Positions 16,986-26,920 are shown, numbered from the stretch's first letter. The stretch: 64,000 nucleotides of DNA from G020354645 sp050053515 (GCA_050053515.1 JASFTQ010000001.1:1-64000), one strand, 5' to 3'. Notes: generated from the sequence alone by a model not told the origin. Made by a program: numbers and translations.

Positions 16986-18944
16986 TTATGACTCAGAAAT
17001 ATCCAGCCACACAGCGCGATGATCATCCAGGATCAAATCACTGTTATCTGGAAGGACTTCTCCGTTCAACAAATTGATAACATCTCCTTTGATTCCGCAG
17101 GCTTTTAGTTGAGCCGCGTCCATCTGCTGAGGTTCATCCGCAAAATTGTTTACGATCAGTATTTTCTGGTTATCAAAGGCCCGAATATACCCGAACAGGT
17201 GCGGGTTTCCAGTATGAATGATCTCCATCCCGCCGTTTTGAAAGGCCGGTAATTTTTTGCGCAAATTGAACAGCTTGACCATTTCGTGGAAAAAGCGCCA
17301 CTCCAGTGTGTCCTGATCGTTTAGATCTTCACGGGCTTCCCAGCGTTTCCTGGAGCGATGAACCCATCGGCTGTCATCGACTTTCGCGGGGTCGGTGAGG
17401 TAGGTGTAATCATTCAGCATCCCCCATTCATCACCGATGTAAAGCAGTGGAATACCGCCGATACTGACCTGAATGCTCCTCAGCAGGTTGATGCGCCGGA
17501 CCGCCCGCTCGATCAATTCGCTGTCTTTTTTCTCAACGGCATCCTCCAGTCCCGCCAGGGATGAAAATGTTCCGGAGATTCGAACATCGCCCGTATCCGC
17601 GTTGAATTGAAAGGGAACGCCTTTTGAAAAAGAACCGGGATAATCCCCGGTGTAGAACTTGTTCAAAAACCTGCGATGACCGTCCGGATCGATACCGATT
17701 TGTTGGGCATCCTGGTCGTCAAAGGTCCATCCGATGTCGTCATGACAGCGGACATAGTTTATCCATGTGCATCCGGCGGGCGTTCGATAGCGGTTTCTCA
17801 TGGAATGTTCAAGCAGCTTTACTTCCCGGGTTGCCAGTGCCTCCCACAACAGCGCCATGAGCAGGGGGTTGTAGGACAACTGACATTCATCGGGATGAAT
17901 GTAACGAATCACTTCATCCGGATGGACGATGGCTTCCGATTTAAACAGCAAACAGGGCGCAGCGATTTTCACCATAGCGTTAAAGGCCCGGATGATCGTG
18001 TGGGCTTCCGGTTGATTTTCGCAATTTGTGCCCAGCCTTTTCCAGATAAAAGCCACGGCGTCCAAGCGCAGCACTTCAACACCTTGATTGGCCAGATAGA
18101 GCATTTCCTCGGCCATGGCACGAAACACTTCCGGGTTTGAATAATTCAGATCCCATTGAAAGCTGTTAAACGTGGTCCAAACCCAGCGTTTCATCTCCTC
18201 GCACCACGTGAAACTTCCCTTCCTTACCGTAGGGAATATGTCTCTAAGATACTTCTGGAACTGATCCGGCAGCTCGCGATCCGGAAAGGTATAGTAGTAG
18301 GCCATGAAATCCGGATCGCCGGACTTGGCCTTTTGGGCCCAGATGTGTTCATCGGATGTATGGTTGAACACGAAATCCAACACCAGGCTGATCCCTTCCC
18401 CACGAAGCGCGGCCGCCAATTTGGCAAGCTCCTCCATGGTGCCGATATCCGGATTGATGGCACGGTAGTCGCTGACGGCGTAGCCGCCGTCATTGTCCCC
18501 TTTGGGGACTTCAAACAATGGCATCAGATGCAGGTAGGTCAGACCGAGTTTCTTAAAATAGGAGGTGTGATCATCCAGTTTTGCCAGGTTGTCGCTGAAA
18601 AGATCGACATACAATACCCCGCCCGCCATTTTTTCGGATAAAAACCAGGCAGGATCGGCTTCCCGTTGCTCATCCAGCAGTTTCAGTTCGGCGGGCCGCT
18701 CCAGCCAGTATTGCACCAGTGATGTTAAAACCCGTTGAAGGGTATAAAAAAAATCATATTGCCACCCGTATAACTGATGCAGATAGGAAAACAGGCGTTC
18801 CCATTCCCTGTGAAGCCTGTTTTTAAATTTATGCCAATCATGCGGTGACTGCTTAAGCTCAGCTGAAACCGCCTTTTCCACTTCGGGAAGAATGCGATCC
18901 AGAGACCTCCTGGCCTGTTCCGGTCTCCAGTCATATTCTATCAT
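16986..18944 (-). CDS. Amylosucrase-type GH13 enzyme
   Basis: A 652-residue glycoside hydrolase family 13 protein, close in length to amylosucrase (about 636). It has an N-terminal helical domain, then a TIM barrel with GDNDGGYAVSDYR and DFVFNHTSDEH. The nucleophile Asp lies in RLDAVAFIWK (about residue 294), the acid/base Glu in FKSEAIVHP (about 335) and the third Asp in RCHDDIGW (about 401), followed by a C-terminal beta domain. Amylosucrases split sucrose and build an alpha-1,4-glucan, or act on related donors. It is monocistronic with an AAAGGAAG ribosome site. With the glucan phosphorylase at the window end it points to storage-glucan turnover. Trehalose synthase or another GH13 activity is less likely. 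Confidence 0.85.
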   Translation of the reverse strand: MIEYDWRPEQARRSLDRILPEVEKAVSAELKQSPHDWHKFKNRLHREWERLFSYLHQLYGWQYDFFYTLQRVLTSLVQYWLERPAELKLLDEQREADPAWFLSEKMAGGVLYVDLFSDNLAKLDDHTSYFKKLGLTYLHLMPLFEVPKGDNDGGYAVSDYRAINPDIGTMEELAKLAAALRGEGISLVLDFVFNHTSDEHIWAQKAKSGDPDFMAYYYTFPDRELPDQFQKYLRDIFPTVRKGSFTWCEEMKRWVWTTFNSFQWDLNYSNPEVFRAMAEEMLYLANQGVEVLRLDAVAFIWKRLGTNCENQPEAHTIIRAFNAMVKIAAPCLLFKSEAIVHPDEVIRYIHPDECQLSYNPLLMALLWEALATREVKLLEHSMRNRYRTPAGCTWINYVRCHDDIGWTFDDQDAQQIGIDPDGHRRFLNKFYTGDYPGSFSKGVPFQFNADTGDVRISGTFSSLAGLEDAVEKKDSELIERAVRRINLLRSIQVSIGGIPLLYIGDEWGMLNDYTYLTDPAKVDDSRWVHRSRKRWEAREDLNDQDTLEWRFFHEMVKLFNLRKKLPAFQNGGMEIIHTGNPHLFGYIRAFDNQKILIVNNFADEPQQMDAAQLKACGIKGDVINLLNGEVLPDNSDLILDDHRAVWLDISES

Positions 18945-19036
18945 CGTCGCTTCCTTTCTGTTTTTAGAAACCTATCAGCACATTTATAAGAAGCTTTCAA
19001 ATAATTCTATGATAATGTTTGATTATCGCTGTTGCT

Positions 19037-20683
19037 TCACCCTTTGGTTTTTTCAATCTGTTTATCGCTCTGCCCCGCCAATTGTACATCACTGGATAAG
19101 CTTATATGCAATGGCCTGCGATCGTCGTGAGCCAGATAGGTGGTGGTTGTCGGAAAAGCGAATTCAATGCCTTCTTTTTCAAAGGCTTGCATTATTTTCA
19201 AATTGACTTTTTCAGAAAATTCCACGTAAGCCCAGTAATCAGCCGGGTGATACCAGTAGATCATCATGATGTTTAAGGAAGTATCGTTGAATTCAGTAAA
19301 ATAAGCCCGAGGTGGAAAATCCGGGTGCATCCCTTCATGGTTGCCGAGGATTTCCCGGATGATTTCAAGTGCCCGCTCCACCTTTTCCGGCGGTGTATCG
19401 TAGGTAATGGTGATGTTGGTCAGGCGACGAATGTGGGGCCGCCGGCCGACGTTTTCGATAGCATTGGTTGCCATTTTTTCATTGGGAACTGTTACTAAAT
19501 GACCCGTCAGGGTTCGAACCCTTGTCGAACGAAAACCAATATTTTCAACCACACCATCATAGCTTTCCACCAACACTCTCTGGCCGACGCTAAAGGGTTT
19601 GTCCAACATGATCATGATGCTGCCGAAAAAATTCTTCAAGGTGTCCTGGGCTGCCAGTGCTACAGCCAAGCCACCGATTCCCAATCCGGCCAGCAGGGCA
19701 CTCAATGGTTGACCCGACAATGCTCTCAAAAGGTAAATCGCGCCGACCACAATCACCACCACACGGGCGATTAGCCGGATCATCTGCACAAAGGTGCTGT
19801 CCAGCATATTGTCTTCTCGTTGGGCGAAACGATTCAGCTCATAAACCAGGAGTTCAATCAGCCGGTAGAGGAACACAACGATGGCCAGAGTGCTCAGCAC
19901 TCCGATGGTGATGTCTGATATCTGAGTTATCGTCTTTGACAAGTCGAGAATTTCTTTGACTGCATAGACAGCCACGGAGATTAAAAGGAGGGCGATCGGC
20001 CACATCGCAGCTTTCAAAACAAGGTTTAACCGAACATTTTCTTCCGAATCCTTGAGAACCGTCGTGATATCGGAGACAAATTTGCCGATCACCCGAATGG
20101 CCTGATAGATCAGTACAAATATAGCAACAAGCAGAAGGTAACGCCACATCGGAGATGTCATCAGCCACTCCGGAAAAACATTGCGTTGATTATAGATGAA
20201 AACGGCTATGACACCGATGAGAATGAAGAGTCGCAGCGTTTTTTTCAGCTTTGACAATGTTTTCTGCGGAAATCTTTCCTGTAGCTCTGCAGGCATGGTG
20301 AGCCGGACATTATCCAGCAAGGCCACCAGCTGAAAAGCAAGCACAACAATTGCTAATGCCAACAAAAAAGCTTCCAGCCCGTGAAGAAGTTGCGCCAGCC
20401 GTTCAGGGACAACCAGCGGCTCTTCCGCTATGCGGAGTAAGACGGCGAATATCGCCAAACGCAGGGGTGGCAGAAATGCTTGCAACCGCCACAGTTTCGG
20501 AGATCTACCCTTGTCTTCCAGGGATTTTTGAATCCGTTGTCGCGTCTTTCGGAAAAGAATCTCTAAAATTATGTATCCGATAACGATAATTGCCAGCGAA
20601 ATTAACAGGCGCCCGGTGACATTCCCTGAAATGGTTTGCTCAACCAATTGATCAATTTGAATATTGGTTGTTAGTGGATTCAT
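19037..20683 (-). CDS. MscS-family mechanosensitive channel, multi-helix (YnaI/MscM-like)
   Basis: A 548-residue protein with about seven to eight membrane helices. The MscS core lies in the C-terminal half: GLGIGGLAVALAAQDTLKNFFGS (about residues 335-357) is the pore helix and the strand VGQRVLVESYDGVVENIGFR follows. The additional N-terminal helices make it a larger family member than the channel at 13.1 kb. It starts at an ATG with an AAAGGAGG ribosome site. It is expected to respond to membrane tension or to modulate ion flux. It lies between amylosucrase and CorA, all on the minus strand, with enough spacing to be separately transcribed. Confidence 0.9.
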   Translation of the reverse strand: MNPLTTNIQIDQLVEQTISGNVTGRLLISLAIIVIGYIILEILFRKTRQRIQKSLEDKGRSPKLWRLQAFLPPLRLAIFAVLLRIAEEPLVVPERLAQLLHGLEAFLLALAIVVLAFQLVALLDNVRLTMPAELQERFPQKTLSKLKKTLRLFILIGVIAVFIYNQRNVFPEWLMTSPMWRYLLLVAIFVLIYQAIRVIGKFVSDITTVLKDSEENVRLNLVLKAAMWPIALLLISVAVYAVKEILDLSKTITQISDITIGVLSTLAIVVFLYRLIELLVYELNRFAQREDNMLDSTFVQMIRLIARVVVIVVGAIYLLRALSGQPLSALLAGLGIGGLAVALAAQDTLKNFFGSIMIMLDKPFSVGQRVLVESYDGVVENIGFRSTRVRTLTGHLVTVPNEKMATNAIENVGRRPHIRRLTNITITYDTPPEKVERALEIIREILGNHEGMHPDFPPRAYFTEFNDTSLNIMMIYWYHPADYWAYVEFSEKVNLKIMQAFEKEGIEFAFPTTTTYLAHDDRRPLHISLSSDVQLAGQSDKQIEKTKG

Positions 20684-21048
20684 TGTGTTAACCTCCTTTA
20701 ACTGTTGAAAATTGAGACTGTATGGGAATCTGTTGTTCTGGACGAGTTCACGATAGGTTAGCGAGATCTGCGATTCGACAGGCTCACCACCGACAGAGGG
20801 GCTTTGCCGCAGTAGAAAGAAAAGTGATTATTGCTTGATCATGCCGGTCCCGGAGCACGACCTGAATGACGGATACGGCATCCAGGTGGCTGAGCCCATG
20901 TAATCAAGATAGATTCCGGGTCAAGCCCGGAATGACCGCTTCGCTTCCCTGTTCAAAGGGAAGCTGGCTGAATCAAATATTTTCCTTTCCGGGCTGAGAA
21001 GCATTGCCGAACGGCAGAACCCCCGCTCTTTAGGGCGGGGAACTCCAT
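20684..21048. other. Intergenic region made largely of repeat-like hairpins
   Basis: Holds a palindromic hairpin ATTCCGGG-TCAAG-CCCGGAAT (20913-20933), related to the repeat at 14.0 kb, then CTTCCCTGTTCAAAGGGAAGCT (around 20946-20967). A GC-rich hairpin CCCCGC...GCGGGG at 21021-21040 stands just beyond the corA stop and has no U-tract on the corA strand. Segments of the last two recur at 44.1-44.3 kb. Confidence 0.55.
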
Positions 21049-22113
21049 TTAAAGCCATTTTTTTCTTTTAAACCAGAATACCATCGCGACAAATATGGCA
21101 ATTAAAATGACCCACAGGACTGGGTAAGACCAGTGCCATTTCAATTCCGGCATGAATTCGAAGTTCATGCCGTAAATACCGGCGATAAAGGTCAGGGGGA
21201 TGAATATGGTCGCCATGATTGTGAGCACCTTCATCACTTCGTTCATTTTGTTGCTGACACTGGATAGATAGATATCCAGCATCCCGGAGAGCATGTCCCT
21301 GAAAGTCTCGGCCGTGTCGATGACCTGGATGGTGTGGTCGTAGACGTCCCTGAGATAAGGCAATATATCTCCTTTTATCAGGTCAGACTCGAGTCTCAGC
21401 AAACCGCTGACGATTTCCCGCAACGGCCAGATCGACTTGCGAATGAAAATCATTTCTCGCTTAAGGTTTTGGATAGCCTGAAGGATTTTCGGTGAAGGAT
21501 GCTCCAGAACCTCTTCTTGCAGCTGCTCTATTTTTTCTCCGATTTCCTCAAAGATCTTAAAATAGTGGTCAACGACCGTGTCGATAAGGGCATAGGCCAG
21601 ATAATCCGTGCCGGATTTGCGGATACGCCCCTTGCCCTTTCGAATCCTTTGCCTGACGGGATCAAAAACGTCACCTTCTTTTTCCTGGAGCGAGATGACT
21701 ACGCTGGGGGTAACGATTAAACTGATCTGTTCGTGTTGGATGACATGATTTTCGCCCTCGGAGTAAAGCATTTTCAATATGACAAACAGATAATCATCAT
21801 AATCTTCCAGTTTCGGGCGCTGCTCGGTGTTTACAATATCTTCCATCAGGAGGGGGTGCAGGTTGAATTTTTCACCCATTTTTTCGATGATCTCGACATC
21901 GTGGAGGCCTGAAACGTTAACCCAAGAAACGGATTTTTTGTCCCTGTAGGCCAGACAGTTATCGACGCTGGCGACTTCTGTTTCTTGCAGGTTATCGGCA
22001 TCGTAGTCGATGATCGTAAATTTGACTTTTTCGACCTTCTTTTCACCCACAAACACAAGGGTCCCCGGCGCTGAGCCTGCCTTTTTGGATGATCTTCTGA
22101 TAAACTTTCGCAT
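21049..22113 (-). CDS. corA: CorA-type magnesium/cobalt transporter
   Basis: A 354-residue protein with the full CorA plan: a large N-terminal cytoplasmic domain (LLMEDIVNTEQRPK, then a long helical stalk), two C-terminal membrane helices, and the selectivity signature GMN in AGIYGMNFEF at the first helix end. CorA pentamers import Mg2+, and some transport Co2+, Ni2+ or Zn2+. The C-terminus is basic (FKRKK). It starts with a GGGGAG site; a TATAAT-like hexamer lies at 22174-22169 upstream, without a good -35. It joins other divalent-cation genes in the window. Confidence 0.95.
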   Translation of the reverse strand: MRKFIRRSSKKAGSAPGTLVFVGEKKVEKVKFTIIDYDADNLQETEVASVDNCLAYRDKKSVSWVNVSGLHDVEIIEKMGEKFNLHPLLMEDIVNTEQRPKLEDYDDYLFVILKMLYSEGENHVIQHEQISLIVTPSVVISLQEKEGDVFDPVRQRIRKGKGRIRKSGTDYLAYALIDTVVDHYFKIFEEIGEKIEQLQEEVLEHPSPKILQAIQNLKREMIFIRKSIWPLREIVSGLLRLESDLIKGDILPYLRDVYDHTIQVIDTAETFRDMLSGMLDIYLSSVSNKMNEVMKVLTIMATIFIPLTFIAGIYGMNFEFMPELKWHWSYPVLWVILIAIFVAMVFWFKRKKWL

Positions 22114-22237
22114 GTGTTTAAACTCCCCTTGGCTAAATTGATAATGGTATTTGAGAATGTAGCAAAAAATTATAGGGGAATAATCAGATTCTTTTTGTCA
22201 TTATCCGATTAAAAGGTAGAAAATATTTCTGCCGGCT

Positions 22238-22774
22238 TTACATTCCGGATTGTTCTTTTAGAGCGCCGACGATGTCGATACTCTGCTTGAATAAATCAAG
22301 GGTTGTCTGAATCGTGTATTTTTCTTTTTCGATGATATATCCCTCCGACGGATCGTGGGAGATCAGGGCATGATTGATTTTGATCTGCTCGTACATAATG
22401 TTGACCTGCTGAGCTGAGGTTGCCAAGCTGCGCTGTCTCACATTGTAAAAGCGGCGACGGTTTTTTTCTCTTAACTCAATGAATAGTGTCAACAAGGCGT
22501 GTTCATACTCACAGATTGACCTGATCGCGGAGATGGACAGTACAGAGGAAAGCCAGATATTCTTTTGTTCATTGTAGTTTTCATTGGCTATGCTCATCTT
22601 ATCCAAATCGCTTTGAATATTTTCGAGCCGGTCGATGTTATCAGATAGAGCGGCTAAAATGGCGTCCGCTTTTTTGAGTATCGCCAGTGTTTCCGGGGGA
22701 ATTTTTTGAGACAGCGACGTTTGCGGGACGAAAAATAGCAGTAAGAGTGCATATGCGGCGATAGCTTTATACAT
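22238..22774 (-). CDS. Hypothetical exported helical protein
   Basis: The frame extends to 22882, but the ATG at 22774 gives a clean signal peptide (YKAIAAYALLLLFFVPQTS followed by a polar region) and is preceded by AAAGGAA, so I take it as the start (178 residues). The mature part is almost entirely predicted alpha-helix with heptad-like spacing and no cysteines, consistent with a periplasmic helical bundle. I do not recognise a family. It is alone on its strand between corA and the divergent ABC transporter. Confidence 0.6.
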   Translation of the reverse strand: MYKAIAAYALLLLFFVPQTSLSQKIPPETLAILKKADAILAALSDNIDRLENIQSDLDKMSIANENYNEQKNIWLSSVLSISAIRSICEYEHALLTLFIELREKNRRRFYNVRQRSLATSAQQVNIMYEQIKINHALISHDPSEGYIIEKEKYTIQTTLDLFKQSIDIVGALKEQSGM

Positions 22775-23149
22775 GGAAGGGTTCCTTTCTCTGATAAAAC
22801 TGTATTGTTCAGTAATTTCACCTATCATCGCAGCTTTGTCAAGGGCAACAGAAATTGTATTGTAGGTTCCCCTGAAAGGCAAACTGCACTCCGACCATCA
22901 GATTTAGCCGGCTGCGTCGAATCCATCGTTATTGCTGAATCTTAAAGGAATCGTGGTGTTCGCATTGAGTCTCACCGGGCCATATGTTATGCTGAATTAC
23001 TTCAACGCATCTCGAGGCGAAGGCCCATCATACGGTGAGTTACCGAAACCGGCCGGCATTGTTTAAGTCTCGGTTTATAAATGTGAAGCCCCCCGGCCCA
23101 AAGGGCGGGGCTTGCTGGGAAACGAACCGGTCGAAAGGAGTAGCAGGTC
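22775..23149. other. Divergent intergenic region
   Basis: Separates the minus-strand exported protein from the plus-strand ABC transporter. Near the right end, at 23086-23113, is an AAGCCCC...GGGGCTT hairpin of the same general form as those at 21.02 and 44.3 kb. No RNA gene or confident promoter was found. Confidence 0.45.
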
Positions 23150-25657
23150 ATGGACAAAAGCCAACCCCCCGTGGTTAAACAATCGCTTTTTTCGTGGGTA
23201 TTTTCGGTAAAAACCAATCTCCAGGTGCTGTTGGTTGTTGTCATTTTAGCTGCTGTGTTTGCCCGGGTTTTGCCTCTCGAGATGCAAAAGCGAGTGGTAA
23301 ATGAGGCTATTAAACTGAAGAAAATAGACCTGTTATTTTTTTACTGCGGTGTTTACCTGGCAGCGGTAGTCAGCGCCAACGGACTCAAATACCTCATTAA
23401 TATTCTCCAGACGGTGATCGGCCAGAGGGTTGGTGCCGATATGCGAAAAGGGTTGTATCATCATATTCTGACCCTTCCCCTGAGTTTTTTTAGAAGGACC
23501 CAACCCGGTATGGTCGTTTCATCACTGGTCAACGAACTGGCCACCGCCGGAGATTTTGTGGGGCAGGCCGTAGCAGTTCCCTTGAGCAATACGCTGACGC
23601 TGCTGGCCGTCACAGGATACCTGCTCTGGCTAAACCCGCTGTTGGCCGCCGTATCTTTTTCCATTTACCCGCTTGGACTATTTCTGGTGACGCGGCTTCA
23701 GAAACGCGCCAACCGTGCAAACAGCCAACGGGTGGATCAAGCACGTCAGGTCAGCAGCAAGATAGCAGAGTCCGTGACCGGCATTCAAGAGATCCAGGCC
23801 CACGGGGCTTATCGAATCGAAAACCGCAAGTTCGACACGTTGGTGGATCAACTGATGAAAACCAGGGTCCTTTGGAATTTGTACCGATTTGGTATCAAAG
23901 TGAGCAACAATGTCTCCACCAGTATCAGCCAGTTTCTCATTTTCATCATCGGTGGTTATCTGGCCATTAACGGTCGGCTGGAACTGGGGGCTTTGGTAGC
24001 ATTTTTATCCGCCCAGGAAAAACTCTACGACCCCTGGAGGGAACTGGTTGATTTTTACCAGGATTACCAGGACGCTTCTGTCAGTTACTATCGAACGATG
24101 GATTATTTCAACGTTCAACCCGAACACAAACTCGAACCCGAAGACAGGAACCCTTATGCACTGGATGGCAGCATCGAGGTCAAAGATTTGTCATTTGCGA
24201 CGGAAACCGGCGTTAGGCTATTGGATGATATCAAATTCTCACTGAAGCCCGGCCAGCAATTGGGTCTTGTCGGGTTTTCCGGCAGCGGCAAAAGCACTCT
24301 GGCCCAGTGTGTCGGGCAGCTTTATAAATATACAGGCGGACAGATCCGGATCGGCAACCAGGAGGTATCGGGTTTGACCAAAAAGGATATTGCTTACAAC
24401 CTTGGCTTTGTATCGCAAACACCCTTTATTTTCGATGGAACCTTTCAGGAAAATTTGCTTTATTCTGTTGCGGCTAAACTCGACGGCAACGGCTCTGCTG
24501 AGATGCCCAGTCTGGATGATATGATCAATGTAATACAGCAAACGGGTCTTTTTACCGATGTCCTGCGGTTTGGCCTCAATACGGTTTTAGATGTTGAAAG
24601 ATATAAAAATCTTATACCTCATCTGATTCGGGTTCGGACAAAATTGAGCCGCAGGCTGAAAGTATCACTGGCCGACTATGTTGAGTTTTTCGATAAAGGA
24701 ACCTATCTTTATTATTCCAGTGTAGCAAAGAATCTGACATTCGGATTTGCCACCGATCCGGCATTCGTTAAAGAAAGATTACCTGAAAATAGATTTTTTC
24801 TAAGCTATCTGGCGGAAAATGATTTGATACAGCCACTTCTGTTTCTTGGTGCCGAGCTTTGTAAAATAACCGTCGATATATTAACCCCCCTGGCACCGGA
24901 TGAATCATTGTTCGAGCAAAGTCCCATAACGGTCGATGAGATGAATGATTATCTAGCGGTCGCCGGGCGGATTAGAGGTTCCGACTTGGATCGGCTTGCT
25001 GACCGGGAGCGGCAAATGCTTTTGAAACTGGCTTTGCGTTTCACACCGGGGCGGCATAAAATGGTTGCACTGCCTAAAAAATTAGAACAGAAAATACTGG
25101 AGGCACGGACTCAATTCAGAAAGAAAATTTCCGGTGAATATCCGGACACCTTCTCGTTTTATCGCAAGAGGGAATACATTTATTCACACACCATCCTAAA
25201 TAATATTTTTTTTGGAAGATTAAAAACAGAAAATCCCTCCTTATTTGATAAAATCAATCAACACATTATTCAAATTCTGATAGAAGAGGGCGTGCTGGAA
25301 GCTATCGTCGAAATCGGTATGCAGTTTCAGGTGGGTAGCAAAGGAGATCGACTCTCGGGAGGTCAGCGCCAGAAACTGGCTATTGCCAGGGCCTTTTTAA
25401 AAAATCCGCGAATTTTGATAATGGATGAAGCCACCGCCGCACTGGACAATAAGTCACAATCGCGCATTCAAAATATTCTGGACACCCACTGGAGGAAAAA
25501 GAGCACCCTGATAGCTGTCGCCCACCGCCTGGACATAGTCAAAGGCTACGATAAAATTGCAGTTATGAAGGCAGGTAAAATAGGTGAAATAGGTGCCTAT
25601 GACGAACTGCTCGCCCAAAGAGGCTTGTTATATGAACTTATCACGGGCGGTCGGTAA
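23150..25657 (+). CDS. ABC exporter (fused permease-ATPase) with large insertion in the NBD
   Basis: An 835-residue half transporter. The ABC type I membrane domain spans about residues 15-320. The ATPase has Walker A GFSGSGKST (about 375), the Q-loop VSQTPFIF (about 421), signature LSGGQRQ (about 735), Walker B ILIMDEATAAL (about 756) and the H-loop VAHRLD. Q-loop and signature are normally 65-75 residues apart; here they are over 300 apart. The added part looks like repeated, diverged copies of the segment after the Q-loop (FDGTFQENLLYS, YYSSVAKNLTFGF, YSHTILNNIFFGR). The start has an AAGGAG site. A phosphatase and an MlaC-like gene follow. The substrate is unknown; a lipid or envelope component is suggested by MlaC. 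Confidence 0.88.
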   Translation: MDKSQPPVVKQSLFSWVFSVKTNLQVLLVVVILAAVFARVLPLEMQKRVVNEAIKLKKIDLLFFYCGVYLAAVVSANGLKYLINILQTVIGQRVGADMRKGLYHHILTLPLSFFRRTQPGMVVSSLVNELATAGDFVGQAVAVPLSNTLTLLAVTGYLLWLNPLLAAVSFSIYPLGLFLVTRLQKRANRANSQRVDQARQVSSKIAESVTGIQEIQAHGAYRIENRKFDTLVDQLMKTRVLWNLYRFGIKVSNNVSTSISQFLIFIIGGYLAINGRLELGALVAFLSAQEKLYDPWRELVDFYQDYQDASVSYYRTMDYFNVQPEHKLEPEDRNPYALDGSIEVKDLSFATETGVRLLDDIKFSLKPGQQLGLVGFSGSGKSTLAQCVGQLYKYTGGQIRIGNQEVSGLTKKDIAYNLGFVSQTPFIFDGTFQENLLYSVAAKLDGNGSAEMPSLDDMINVIQQTGLFTDVLRFGLNTVLDVERYKNLIPHLIRVRTKLSRRLKVSLADYVEFFDKGTYLYYSSVAKNLTFGFATDPAFVKERLPENRFFLSYLAENDLIQPLLFLGAELCKITVDILTPLAPDESLFEQSPITVDEMNDYLAVAGRIRGSDLDRLADRERQMLLKLALRFTPGRHKMVALPKKLEQKILEARTQFRKKISGEYPDTFSFYRKREYIYSHTILNNIFFGRLKTENPSLFDKINQHIIQILIEEGVLEAIVEIGMQFQVGSKGDRLSGGQRQKLAIARAFLKNPRILIMDEATAALDNKSQSRIQNILDTHWRKKSTLIAVAHRLDIVKGYDKIAVMKAGKIGEIGAYDELLAQRGLLYELITGGR

Positions 25658-25712
25658 ATCTAATTCACAAATCAATTTATAGGTTTAATCAGATAAAGCC
25701 GGAAATGCCATA

Positions 25713-26252
25713 ATGGTTGAATACCCACTTAAATGGATTACAAAGGACTTGGCTGTCGGTTATGCTCCCCGGTCTTATGATGACTTACACAGCTTAAAAC
25801 AACAAGGGATAAACGCTGTCATCAATTTGTGTGCAGAGTGTTACGACTTGTATGAGATCGAGCAGTCGGCGGGAATTGACGTGTATTACCTCCCCATAGC
25901 GGATGAGGATGCCCCCAATCTCGACGATATGGCTCAAGCCCTCGACTGGTTGGAGGCCCGTCTTGCCGAAGGTAAAAAGATACTGGTTCATTGTCGGTTT
26001 GGTATCGGGCGCACCGGAACCTTGATGACTGCCTATCTATTGAAAAACGGATTCAGCCTGAGGGAAGCCCATGAGAAGATGCGCCACACACCAGCTGCTC
26101 CGGCATCGCGAATACAATGGGATTTTTTAGATGAATTCAGTAAAAAATTGGGATTGTCAAAAATAAAAAGATCCGTCGGCGAAGATAAAAAGTCATTTGA
26201 CCTGGGGAAATTTTTTGAGAAATACAAGAAGATGAAAGAGTGGCTTGACTAA
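25713..26252 (+). CDS. Dual-specificity/tyrosine phosphatase family protein
   Basis: A 179-residue cytosolic protein with the cysteine phosphatase loop HCRFGIGRTG (CX5R) near residue 92 and a general-acid Asp candidate in PIADEDAPN (about 60). The fold order matches compact archaeal/bacterial dual-specificity phosphatases and the phosphoinositide-like PTPMT group. The last 40 residues are a basic/acidic helical tail. It begins 56 bp after the ABC exporter and is followed 42 bp later by an MlaC-like gene, so the three are probably one transcript. The substrate may be phosphoprotein or phospholipid. Confidence 0.85.
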   Translation: MVEYPLKWITKDLAVGYAPRSYDDLHSLKQQGINAVINLCAECYDLYEIEQSAGIDVYYLPIADEDAPNLDDMAQALDWLEARLAEGKKILVHCRFGIGRTGTLMTAYLLKNGFSLREAHEKMRHTPAAPASRIQWDFLDEFSKKLGLSKIKRSVGEDKKSFDLGKFFEKYKKMKEWLD

Positions 26253-26293
26253 ATTTAAACAGTTCAGCGCTGAAGGCCAAAAGGAAAAAACGG

Positions 26294-26920
26294 ATGAACA
26301 TATCAAAACTGGCGGTATCAATTCTCATCTCTCCCTTGTTATCGGTATCTGTCGTTGAAGCCACACCGCCGCCGGATATGATCATGGTGCCCATCAAAAA
26401 GACCATCGCTATTTTGAGAAATCCTGATTATCGGAAATCCGGCCATAAAGATTTACTGTGGCAGAAAATTCGAAACGTTATTCGCAACGATATTGATTTC
26501 ACCCCATTTAGTAGGCAAACGCTGGGTAAGTACTGGAAAACCTTTACCACTCAACAAAAACGAGAATTTAAAGCTGCATTTTTCGAATTCCTTGCGTGCG
26601 TGTACATACCAAAGTTAATAATAGGGTATAAAGGCCAGAAAGTTTATTATGACGATATGGAAGTAAAGTTAAATAAGGTGGCTTGGATAAGAATAAAATT
26701 TGAGGACTTACCGAATCCGATATTTCTGACGTTTAACATTGTTAATCATGATGGTTTCTGGAAGATATATGACGTGCGCATCGCTGGAGCGAGTCTGGCT
26801 GAAAAATATCGAAAACCTTTCGCAGCAGCGCTAACAAAAGAATCGCCGCAAAGACTCATCTGCTGGCTAAAAAAAAGAGTAAAAGAGCAACAGAGATCCG
26901 GCCGATGCCCTGTGCCATAA
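26294..26920 (+). CDS. MlaC/Ttg2D-like periplasmic phospholipid-binding protein
   Basis: A 208-residue exported protein. After a signal peptide (SKLAVSILISPLLSVSVVEA) come features of the MlaC family: a DFTPFSRQTLGKYWKTFTTQQKREF-like helical stretch (positions about 67-91), then strands ending in DGFWKIYDVRIAGASL (about 157-172). MlaC shuttles phospholipids between the two membranes in the Mla pathway. No mlaE, mlaF or mlaD is present here, but an unusual ABC exporter is encoded two genes upstream. A strong AAGGAAAA site precedes the ATG. The last 20 residues are basic and atypical. Confidence 0.85.
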   Translation: MNISKLAVSILISPLLSVSVVEATPPPDMIMVPIKKTIAILRNPDYRKSGHKDLLWQKIRNVIRNDIDFTPFSRQTLGKYWKTFTTQQKREFKAAFFEFLACVYIPKLIIGYKGQKVYYDDMEVKLNKVAWIRIKFEDLPNPIFLTFNIVNHDGFWKIYDVRIAGASLAEKYRKPFAAALTKESPQRLICWLKKRVKEQQRSGRCPVP

